Below, one piece after another: positions 4,676 through 8,963 of a stretch of 8,963 bases of DNA. The notes under the pieces were generated by a model. It was not told the DNA's origin, ran no database searches, and saw only the letters and a list, made by a program, of their open reading frames with translations. Position 1 is the first letter of the stretch. The number at the start of each line of letters is the position of its first letter. The position numbers and the translations under genes were made by a program. Location: the NCBI GenBank assembly GCA_964420875.1, contig CAYQUK010000017.1, positions 1-8,963 on the forward strand, written 5' to 3'. The DNA comes from JAUPVO01 sp964420875 (lineage in GTDB: Bacteria > Patescibacteriota > Minisyncoccia > Phycocordibacterales > UBA5272).

Positions 4676-5671
4676 TTATTTGTTACCCTTGATCAACTTA
4701 CCTATATAAAAAGTATTTCCTTTGTACTCAACTTTTTGCGCATAACTCAAATCATCTTGGGAATCAGATAGGAATATGGTCATATTACCAACTTTCTCTA
4801 CTTCCACTTTTCCTTGAGCGAAAGAAATATTTTGTGATAGTAAACTCTCTGCTATTTGCAAAAGCTTTCTTGAATAGAAAACTTTTATGTCTTCCGTAAA
4901 TGTTAGATGTGCTACACCAGATTGATAGACTTCTTTTTTAACTTCAACTTTATTGTTTCTATATTTTTCTAGCCCTTCGAATATTGAATCAAAATTATCC
5001 CAGTCACTATTTACTGCAGGGCTTTTTTGAATAGCTGTCGCATCCACAACAACAGATCTACCAAAATCTATAACGTATGGCATACCTGTTGTTTTGTCTA
5101 TCATTACATTACGAGGGAACAGATCATTATGGGCGACACCCATCTCAGAATGTAAAGATCCTATATATCCATCGAGAGAGTTGTAAAAAGCTTCGAAATC
5201 AAAACCTTCTGGCAATTCTTCTTGACCATTAAAAACGAGCTGAAGATTAACAGCGTCTAGCTTTTCCATTACTATCAGTGCCGCATCCCCAACCTCAATA
5301 CAAACCTCTCCTATTGGACTCCTGCATCCAGCTCTTTCAAAACCATGCAGCCTTTCCATAAAATCAAACTCTTTTTCTGGTGAATTTCCAAGATTGTAAT
5401 GGTGGCCTACTTCTTTATGTCTATTTTTTGAAATTTTAATACAAGTCCCATCCTCTGCATCAAAAACTTTTGCGGCCCCTCCCTCTCCTAAAAAAAGGTC
5501 TCTGTTACCAACGACCTGCCCGGCAAATCTTAAATATTCTCTAACTTTGCTCTTGCCTTCAGGTGAGGAAAATTTGTCACTGTAATGAACCATTACTGGC
5601 TTAGGTTTATATTCTAAAACATCATCCGGAGCCATGTCTGCCTGCTCAATATTAAAACTTTCATTCTTCAT
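4676..5671 (-). CDS. Stand-alone protein-kinase-like phosphotransferase
   Basis: 331 residues with a complete set of kinase-fold motifs: glycine-rich loop LGEGGAAKVF (61-70), beta-3 lysine in CIKI (K79), candidate alpha-C glutamates in SPEKEFDFMERL (98-109), hinge-like IVMEKLDA (133-140), catalytic loop VAHNDLFPRNVMI (179-191; D183, N188) and VIDFGRS (200-206; metal-binding D202). Activity is therefore plausible, on a protein or a small molecule. The closest general classes are Ser/Thr-kinase-like and RIO/Bud32/aminoglycoside-phosphotransferase-like folds, and I cannot assign a family. About 110 residues after DFG (220-331) are not a recognisable kinase C-lobe extension. No signal peptide or membrane segment is seen. 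It is a single-gene unit between two tRNA genes, with an extended -10 eight bases before its ATG and no SD. Confidence 0.8.
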   Translation of the reverse strand: MKNESFNIEQADMAPDDVLEYKPKPVMVHYSDKFSSPEGKSKVREYLRFAGQVVGNRDLFLGEGGAAKVFDAEDGTCIKISKNRHKEVGHHYNLGNSPEKEFDFMERLHGFERAGCRSPIGEVCIEVGDAALIVMEKLDAVNLQLVFNGQEELPEGFDFEAFYNSLDGYIGSLHSEMGVAHNDLFPRNVMIDKTTGMPYVIDFGRSVVVDATAIQKSPAVNSDWDNFDSIFEGLEKYRNNKVEVKKEVYQSGVAHLTFTEDIKVFYSRKLLQIAESLLSQNISFAQGKVEVEKVGNMTIFLSDSQDDLSYAQKVEYKGNTFYIGKLIKGNK

Positions 5672-5679
5672 GTTTTTTA

Positions 5680-5688
5680 ATTATATCA
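5680..5688 (-). promoter_or_regulatory. Extended -10 promoter of the kinase-like gene
   Basis: Minus-strand TGATATAAT fits TGn-TATAAT exactly. The ATG at 5671 is 8 bases downstream (spacer TAAAAAAC), so the transcript is probably leaderless. No SD and no good -35 are present. Confidence 0.62.
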
Positions 5689-5699
5689 CAACAAAAGAC

Positions 5700-5728
5700 T
5701 TAGATTATTTAATTAAATATGCTAGAGT
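5700..5728 (+). promoter_or_regulatory. Promoter of tRNA-Arg
   Basis: A -35-like TTAGAT (5700-5705), 17-base spacer and extended -10 TG-C-TAGAGT (-10 at 5723-5728) place the start about 8-10 bases before the tRNA at 5744. TATAGT at 5728-5733 is an alternative -10. The element matches the one before tRNA-His. Confidence 0.5.
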
Positions 5729-5743
5729 ATAGTCTATTCCATT

Positions 5744-5815
5744 GTCCCCGTAGTTCAATGGATAGAACGAAAGCCTTCTAAGCTTTAGATCTAGGTTCGA
5801 TTCCTAGCGGGGACA
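5744..5815 (+). tRNA. tRNA-Arg (anticodon TCT), CCA not encoded
   Basis: The acceptor is GTCCCCG/CGGGGAC and the D arm is GTTC/GAAC with loop AATGGATA. The anticodon stem AAAGC/GCTTT holds loop CTTCTAA (anticodon TCT). The T arm is CTAGG TTCGATT CCTAG, and discriminator A is followed by CAA, not CCA. It decodes AGA/AGG. Its last bases, GACA, are part of a longer inverted repeat with downstream sequence. Confidence 0.96.
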
Positions 5816-5824
5816 CAAACGTTA

Positions 5825-5850
5825 AAAAATCAAAACTGCTTTTGATTTTT
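5825..5850 (+). terminator. Hairpin after tRNA-Arg, probable terminator
   Basis: The perfect 11-bp inverted repeat AAAAATCAAAA / TTTTGATTTTT has loop CTGC and ends in a T-run. It is enclosed by a second, outer repeat GACACAAAC (5812-5820) / GTTTGTGTC (5852-5860), so the combined stem can extend from the tRNA 3' end to 5860. The inner stem is A/T-rich and weaker than the other terminators here. Confidence 0.55.
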
Positions 5851-5851
5851 A

Positions 5852-5957
5852 GTTTGTGTCTGGCGGAGGTATATTTTTGTTTGAGTGTAACGAAAGGCAA
5901 AAATAGCGAGCCGGGATCATGAAAACTTTCGTCAGAAAGTTATTTGTGACCACAAAC
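5852..5957. ncRNA. Candidate structured RNA or repeat element between tRNA-Arg and the membrane protein gene
   Basis: There is no credible ORF. Nested inverted repeats are seen: closing arms GTTTGTG (5852-5858) and CACAAAC (5951-5957); TCTGGC/GCCGGG (5859-5864 with 5910-5915, two G-T pairs); TATTTTTG/CAAAAATA (5872-5879 with 5898-5905); and AACTTTC/GAAAGTT (5924-5930 with 5935-5941, loop GTCA). This gives a two-armed element closed by one stem. ACGAAAG in the first arm's loop (5890-5896) can also pair with CTTTCGT (5926-5932), a possible pseudoknot. GTTTGTG can alternatively pair with CACAAAC at 5814-5820. Strand and function are unknown; a dispersed repeat is as likely as a regulatory RNA. 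Confidence 0.35.
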
Positions 5958-5973
5958 AATATGGTGTTATACT
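5944..5973 (+). promoter_or_regulatory. Promoter of the polytopic membrane protein gene
   Basis: The extended -10 TG-T-TATACT (-10 at 5968-5973) has an 18-base spacer to a -35-like TTGTGA (5944-5949). The ATG at 5980 is 6 bases after the -10, so the predicted start point is the ATG itself. No SD is present. The -35 overlaps the small inverted repeat TTTGTG-AC-CACAAA (5943-5956). Confidence 0.6.
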
Positions 5974-5979
5974 TTAACC

Positions 5980-6660
5980 ATGAAAACATTTTCAATAAAA
6001 GAATCATATAAGGTGGGCTGGGACAGACTGAAATCAGGTTGGCAATTTGTGGTAGTAGCTGCGGCAGCCATGATATTTGTAGGGTCTATAAGTAGCGCTT
6101 TTGATAAGATAGACAACCCTGCGACTGTCCTCATAACATTGCCTCTATCTCTTGTTTCTATATGGTTGACAGTAAATATGATAAAGGGGGTGTTCAAAAT
6201 ATATGACAAACACTCTGTTGCTCCTACGTCTGCATTCAAATGGCATTCAGACAGCCTGAAAGATGGCCTCAAATACATAGGACTGAATATCATACTGGCA
6301 TTCTGCTTTTTAGTTTTTCTTGTCCCGCTAGCAATGATGCTGGTCTCTGCCCTATCTGGTACATACGGTCTCAGTGTCTATGATATATCGGCAGGTGTGT
6401 TGATATTGCTAGTTGGTATATATCTCAATGCTAGATTGATGTTTGCTATCTATATAATGCTGGACGACAATATTGGTGTAATAGACTCGATAAAATCTAG
6501 TTGGAAAATGTCTCGTGGACACATAATCAAGCTTTTAAGTTTTTACTTTGTATCTCTGGTCCTAATGTTGGTAGGTCTGTTGCTACTCATTATCCCTGGA
6601 ATAATATTCTCTGGCGTACTCGTATTCGCAACAACACATATATACAGACAACTGAAATAA
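5980..6660 (+). CDS. Polytopic membrane protein, DUF975/YciC-like
   Basis: 226 residues, cytoplasmic membrane, function unknown. Hydrophobic segments lie at about 22-41, 48-70, 99-124, 135-160 (possibly with a short re-entry) and 182-218. The N-terminal amphipathic stretch FSIKESYKVGWDRLKSGW, the cytoplasmic motif VIDSIKSSWKMSRGHIIKLL (168-187) and the C-terminal LLIIPGIIFSGVLVFATTHIY (202-222) recall families such as DUF975 and the YciC/GlpQ membrane-domain group, which are small alpha-helical membrane proteins without assigned enzymatic function. It is a single-gene unit with its own leaderless-type promoter. It is convergent with the next gene and the two stop codons touch. The family assignment is tentative; that it is an integral membrane protein is near certain. 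Confidence 0.85.
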   Translation: MKTFSIKESYKVGWDRLKSGWQFVVVAAAAMIFVGSISSAFDKIDNPATVLITLPLSLVSIWLTVNMIKGVFKIYDKHSVAPTSAFKWHSDSLKDGLKYIGLNIILAFCFLVFLVPLAMMLVSALSGTYGLSVYDISAGVLILLVGIYLNARLMFAIYIMLDDNIGVIDSIKSSWKMSRGHIIKLLSFYFVSLVLMLVGLLLLIIPGIIFSGVLVFATTHIYRQLK

Positions 6661-6924
6661 TTAATCTCGAACTGAGATCAAGGTGACAGATCTTTTGATT
6701 TTATCTTCCATTTTTCTGCTTATCATTTTTGCTGCTACGTCATTTTCTTTTGACTCAACAAAAACCTCTTCGTCCTCTGCTATGTCTTTTACTAGGGCAT
6801 CTATCAAATTGTCTACCGCTTGGAATCCGACCTCATCAATCTGAGTTGAGCCGTAATTAAAAACACTTTCTTTACCAGCTCTGTTAACTGCAAATATCTG
6901 GCTGTCTGTGACTTTTATTTTCAT
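6661..6924 (-). CDS. Small hypothetical protein, last gene of the ruvX operon
   Basis: 87 residues, not recognised. It appears to be a soluble alpha/beta protein: N-terminal strands (MKIKVTDSQIFAVNRAGKESVFNYG), an acidic helix (36-50, with DNLIDALVKDIAEDEEVF), and a basic second helix (KMISRKMEDKIKRSVTLISVRD). No membrane segment, cysteine or known motif is present. It is taken as real because it fills the operon with a 6-base gap after the MetRS-beta-like gene, has balanced composition, and ends exactly where the convergent membrane protein ends. No strong SD precedes the ATG at 6924, so translational coupling with the upstream gene is likely. Confidence 0.65.
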   Translation of the reverse strand: MKIKVTDSQIFAVNRAGKESVFNYGSTQIDEVGFQAVDNLIDALVKDIAEDEEVFVESKENDVAAKMISRKMEDKIKRSVTLISVRD

Positions 6925-6930
6925 ACGCTA

Positions 6931-7320
6931 TTAACGTAGTTTAACACCGTTTGAAAGCTTTTGTGTCGGTGTTAGTAATGCGAGCATCTCACCCTCACTT
7001 GCTGCCAATATCATAGCCTCACTGTACTCCCCCATCATTTTTCTCGGCTCTAAGTTTGTAACAAAAGGCAATTGCTTTCCAATCAGATCCTCAGTAGTTA
7101 CGAATTTTCTAATACCTGAAAATACTGTTCGCGTTTTCTCTTCACCAAAATCCACACTTAATTTATAAAGCTTTTCACTGCCCTCTATCACCTCTGCTGA
7201 CATTATTGTGCCGAGCTTTATTTCAACTTTTGCAAAGTCGTCAATACTGATGTATTTGTTTTCTGCTATTACTTCTTTTACTTCTGTTTTTGTTTCTTCT
7301 TGCATATTATTCTTCATCAT
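6931..7320 (-). CDS. Stand-alone tRNA-binding OB-fold protein (MetRS beta subunit/C-terminal domain type)
   Basis: About 129 residues. The core ISIDDFAKVEIKLGTIMSAE, VIEGSEKLYKLSVDFGEE, RTVFSGIRKFVT, IGKQLPFVTNLEPRKMMGEYSEAMILAAS is the EMAPII/Arc1p/CsaA-type tRNA-binding domain found at the C-terminus of bacterial MetRS ('methionine-tRNA ligase subunit beta'). It normally dimerises MetRS and adds tRNA affinity. The catalytic part of MetRS is not in the window, so this could be a trans-acting subunit or a free tRNA-binding protein. The start is uncertain: ATG 7320 or 7317 have GGAGG at good spacing but overlap ruvX, while ATG 7305 begins one base after the ruvX stop. A longer frame from 7347 is unlikely. 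Confidence 0.88.
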   Translation of the reverse strand: MMKNNMQEETKTEVKEVIAENKYISIDDFAKVEIKLGTIMSAEVIEGSEKLYKLSVDFGEEKTRTVFSGIRKFVTTEDLIGKQLPFVTNLEPRKMMGEYSEAMILAASEGEMLALLTPTQKLSNGVKLR

Positions 7321-7735
7321 CTTCACCCTCCACTTCCTCTTCTGCATATTTCTTTGGGTTAACCTTGTCTAGATATCTTTGTAGTATGAGGGCTGCCGCT
7401 GCATCATCAACATTATCATTAGCCTCTGGCTGCTTGCGGGCCTCTGCTGTCGTATACCACTCTTTTTCAAATACCACCTTAACATCACAAGAGTCCTCAA
7501 GTTGTATACCAAACTCCCTGGCTGCTTTTGCTATTGGGTTTGGCTTACCCTTACCATCGAGACTTTCCCCTATTACAACGGTGTGTATTTTTAAGGCTCT
7601 TATAATCTCTAATGTGTCAGCTAATAATGCTTTGTTGTTCTCGGCTATCATCATTGGGAAGGCCAAAACTCCGTCATCATCACTCTCCGCGTAACCAACC
7701 TTTTTAGAACCAAAATCAATACCAAGATATTTCAT
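7307..7735 (-). CDS. ruvX: RuvX/YqgF-family RNase H-like nuclease (16S rRNA processing / Holliday junction resolvase-like)
   Basis: 142 residues. The first strand MKYLGIDFGSKKVGYAESDDDGVLAFP (acidic D7) matches the family's GIDfGtkrIGvA.sd..g.lA.P. HTVVIGESLDGKGKPN (51-66) is the second motif. TTAEARKQ (95-102) and NDNVDDAAAALILQRYLD (106-123, D110/D111) are the third and fourth. In the family YqgF is linked to maturation of the 16S rRNA 5' end. The usual DER before L-T-T is replaced: the region reads FEKEWYTTAEA, with E90/E92 as possible substitutes. A 12-residue acidic tail (EEEVEGEDDEE) follows; its GA-rich codons also supply the SD-like GGAGG for the next gene. It heads the operon and has an extended -10 seven bases before its ATG. 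Confidence 0.93.
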   Translation of the reverse strand: MKYLGIDFGSKKVGYAESDDDGVLAFPMMIAENNKALLADTLEIIRALKIHTVVIGESLDGKGKPNPIAKAAREFGIQLEDSCDVKVVFEKEWYTTAEARKQPEANDNVDDAAAALILQRYLDKVNPKKYAEEEVEGEDDEE

Positions 7736-7742
7736 TCTTTAT

Positions 7743-7751
7743 ATTTTATCA
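7743..7751 (-). promoter_or_regulatory. Extended -10 promoter of the ruvX operon
   Basis: Minus-strand TGATAAAAT fits TGn-TAtAAT with one change. The ATG at 7735 is 7 bases downstream, suggesting a leaderless or near-leaderless mRNA. No clear -35 is seen. Confidence 0.5.
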
Positions 7752-7802
7752 CAAGATACATTTGAGATGAAATATTTTAAATTAGCTGTTGTAGTAATAG
7801 GC

Positions 7803-7818
7803 ATAAGGGACGCCTTAT
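7803..7818 (+). repeat. Short inverted repeat upstream of the secreted protein gene
   Basis: ATAAGG (7803-7808) and CCTTAT (7813-7818) flank GACG, about 30 bases before the ATG at 7848. It could be a 5' leader hairpin or an operator half-site pair. The 7736-7847 gap separates divergent genes, and I cannot place a confident plus-strand promoter in it. Confidence 0.3.
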
Positions 7819-7847
7819 AGAGATAAAAAATAACCCAAACAAAAAAT

Positions 7848-8318
7848 ATGAATACAAAGAAAATAGCAGCATTCGCAATGATGTCAGCAGTTGGAGTTAG
7901 CGCTCTAACAGGGACAACGTTCGCAGCCAGCGATACAGCAACTAGTGGAGTAGTAAAAACGGGGAAACGTGGACATTATGGCCCGAGAGATAACACACAG
8001 CTCTCATCTGATCTAGCGGCAGCGTTAGGAATGACAACGGCTGATGTAAAAGCAAAACTAGATGCCGGAACAAAGCCTGATGACATAATAACAGCAGCAG
8101 GCAAAGACAAGACAACAGTAATGACAGCAATGCATGCATTGCATCTGCAATCAATGAAAACAAAATTGGCAGAAGATGTAGCGAGTGGAAAAATAACACA
8201 AGCACAAGCTGATAAAATGCTAACCAAAATGGCAGATCATAGAGAAGGCGAACATGAAGGTAAAAACATGAAGACTGGTCACTTCAAAAAAATCATAAAC
8301 AAAAATACAACACAATAA
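7848..8318 (+). CDS. Small secreted protein with signal peptide and helical repeat region
   Basis: 156 residues, function unknown. A classical Sec signal peptide is visible: basic MNTKK, hydrophobic core to about residue 20, then a likely cleavage near TTFAA (23-27). The mature part has two alpha-helical stretches with a pattern common in exported bacterial proteins: LAAALGMTTADVKAKLDAGTKPDDIITAAG (56-85) and MKTKLAEDVASGKITQAQADKMLTKMADH (103-131). The latter is the 'l..av..GkiTqeQAd.il' motif familiar from small exported proteins such as DUF2680-type ones. The tail is His/Lys/Glu-rich (132-156) and could bind metal or anionic surfaces. No SD precedes the ATG (AACAAAAAAT). It is transcribed alone, ends at a strong terminator, and uses many GCA/ACA codons. 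Confidence 0.85.
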   Translation: MNTKKIAAFAMMSAVGVSALTGTTFAASDTATSGVVKTGKRGHYGPRDNTQLSSDLAAALGMTTADVKAKLDAGTKPDDIITAAGKDKTTVMTAMHALHLQSMKTKLAEDVASGKITQAQADKMLTKMADHREGEHEGKNMKTGHFKKIINKNTTQ

Positions 8319-8341
8319 AAAAATAAGAATAAAAGACGCAA

Positions 8342-8374
8342 ATAAAAAAGGCCCGCTTCGTGGGCCTTTTTTAT
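8342..8374. terminator. Bidirectional intrinsic terminator between the secreted protein and the conserved W/Y/R-rich gene
   Basis: The inverted repeat has arms 8342-8354 and 8362-8374 (13 bp), with core GGCCC/GGGCC flanked by A6/T6 and loop around CTTCG. It serves both converging genes. The stop codon of the minus-strand gene (8371-8373) is inside the stem. Confidence 0.93.
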
Positions 8375-8877
8375 AACCTCCTGCTGTCATATGCCCAGTG
8401 GAGCAATGCCTGTCTCTGTCTCGGACGGCAGAACACATCCCCTATTCTGCACGCCCCTTGCAGCCAAATTATATGCCTCCTCATCGCCATCCATCTCTTG
8501 ACCTGTCTCTCATCGTCCGCGTGCCTGCGACCCAAATAATATCTGCAATACCATTGGAACCAACCCCTCGGGTCGTCACTATGTATCCAGCCTTTGTCTA
8601 TCCAGATTTGCAAACTTTGACTAGCTTTAATTTTAAAATAATTTAAATTCTTGTCATACTTTTCACTATTTAGCTTTGCGTTTGTATACCAGTCTTTTGG
8701 GAACTCATCTCTGCAGTCTGTCATGTATTTACCACCAAACACACCCAGCTCCAACATTTCCTTTGGTGTTAAGTCTGGACGAAAATTGCTATCAAAATTT
8801 TCTCCCATTTTTTCTGAGAGAATGTATTCATAGCCTTTTTGCATCTTGTCGTTTACTATTACTTTTTTGATAGCCAT
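8371..8877 (-). CDS. Conserved uncharacterised protein rich in Trp, Tyr, Arg and Cys
   Basis: 168 residues, no known function. I recognise the pattern as a strongly conserved family without an assigned role, but cannot name a domain. Visible blocks are LTPKEMLELGVFGGKYMTDC (36-55), EFPKDWYTNAKL (58-69), a segment LNYFKIKASQSLQIWIDKGWIH (78-99), DDPRGWFQWYCRYYLGRR (101-118), DDERQVKRWMAMRRH (121-135) and CRPRQRQALLHWAYDSRR (150-167). The density of W, Y, R and four Cys (55, 111, 143, 150) suggests a nucleic-acid or cofactor binding fold, but that is only inference. No signal peptide or membrane segment is seen. It lies 32 bases downstream of tRNA-Ser on the same strand, with at most a weak -10 (TATCCT) 8 bases before the ATG and no SD. 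It ends in the shared terminator. Confidence 0.85.
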   Translation of the reverse strand: MAIKKVIVNDKMQKGYEYILSEKMGENFDSNFRPDLTPKEMLELGVFGGKYMTDCRDEFPKDWYTNAKLNSEKYDKNLNYFKIKASQSLQIWIDKGWIHSDDPRGWFQWYCRYYLGRRHADDERQVKRWMAMRRHIIWLQGACRIGDVFCRPRQRQALLHWAYDSRRL

Positions 8878-8909
8878 ACAAACACAGGATACAACTTAAA
8901 ACAATTTTG

Positions 8910-8963
8910 CGGAAGTGGTGAGATTCGAACTCACGGACCTTTGACAGTCGTCTGTTTTCAAGA
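8910..8963 (-). tRNA. tRNA-Ser (anticodon TGA), 3' part; 5' end outside window
   Basis: The minus strand begins in the anticodon arm: loop CTTGAAA (anticodon TGA), 3' stem ACAGA, then a long variable arm with GACT/GGTC pairing, T arm GTGAG TTCGAAT CTCAC, acceptor half CACTTCC and discriminator G (base 8910). The following bases are CAA, so CCA is not encoded. A long variable arm plus G73 fits tRNA-Ser. It decodes UCA and probably other UCN codons. Confidence 0.93.

Noticed and set aside
5812..5957. CACAAAC direct repeat (5814-5820 and 5951-5957) at a tRNA 3' end as an integration (att) scar
   Set aside because: Only 7 bases are shared, no integrase or foreign gene lies between, and the repeat is better explained as pairing partners of GTTTGTG.
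6664..6678. ATCTC/GAGAT hairpin at the convergent 6660/6661 junction as a terminator
   Set aside because: The stem is only 5 bp, inside coding sequence, with a poor T-run (TAATTATTT) on the minus strand; too weak to call.
1..8963. CRISPR array, insertion sequence, prophage or toxin-antitoxin system
   Set aside because: No regularly spaced direct repeats, no transposase or integrase motifs, no paired small toxin/antitoxin genes were seen.

Overview
The window reads as a compact, AT-rich bacterial chromosome segment, most likely from the Candidate Phyla Radiation (Patescibacteria, Parcubacteria-like). This is inferred from the mix of genes: a trigger factor without its PPIase domain, a stand-alone MetRS-type tRNA-binding domain, a divergent RuvX, small exported proteins of unknown role, scattered single tRNA genes, intergenic gaps of a few bases and frequent lack of Shine-Dalgarno leaders. 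No marker gene fixes the lineage. The standard code fits: TAA, TAG and one TGA act as stops and no gene is interrupted by in-frame TGA.

Layout. Bases 1-1191 (+) hold the 3' end of inorganic pyrophosphatase overlapping trigger factor, closed by a strong bidirectional terminator. Bases 1235-3085 (-) hold three genes: a thiol-rich exported protein with an eight-cysteine cluster, a HAD-like/GIY-YIG fusion, and a tail-anchored protein with a UBA-like helical head. Bases 3128-4569 (-) hold an RluA-family pseudouridine synthase, rplS, tRNA-Leu placed 3 bases after rplS, a terminator, and tRNA-His. tRNA-Val (+) starts divergently from the synthase and converges on a stand-alone protein-kinase-like gene (4676-5671, -). 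That kinase gene is divergent from tRNA-Arg (+).

Bases 5812-5957, just after tRNA-Arg, are non-coding but unusually rich in inverted repeats, some mutually exclusive, and are a candidate structured RNA or dispersed element. A polytopic membrane protein follows (5980-6660, +). It converges stop-to-stop on a ruvX / MetRS-beta-like / small hypothetical operon (7735-6661, -). A secreted small protein (7848-8318, +) ends in a bidirectional terminator shared with a very well conserved but uncharacterised W/Y/R/C-rich protein (8371-8877, -). The window closes inside a tRNA-Ser(UGA).

How it fits together: most recognisable genes serve translation and protein maturation (tRNAs, L19, rRNA pseudouridylation, rRNA processing/RuvX, tRNA binding, trigger factor), mixed with envelope or exported proteins of unknown role. 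A recurring regulatory theme is a good -10 box only 6-9 bases upstream of the ATG of first genes, which suggests leaderless mRNAs, while internal operon genes carry SD-like sequences. There is no sign of prophage, insertion sequence, CRISPR or a defence cluster. No gene-free stretch exceeds about 165 bases once tRNAs are counted.
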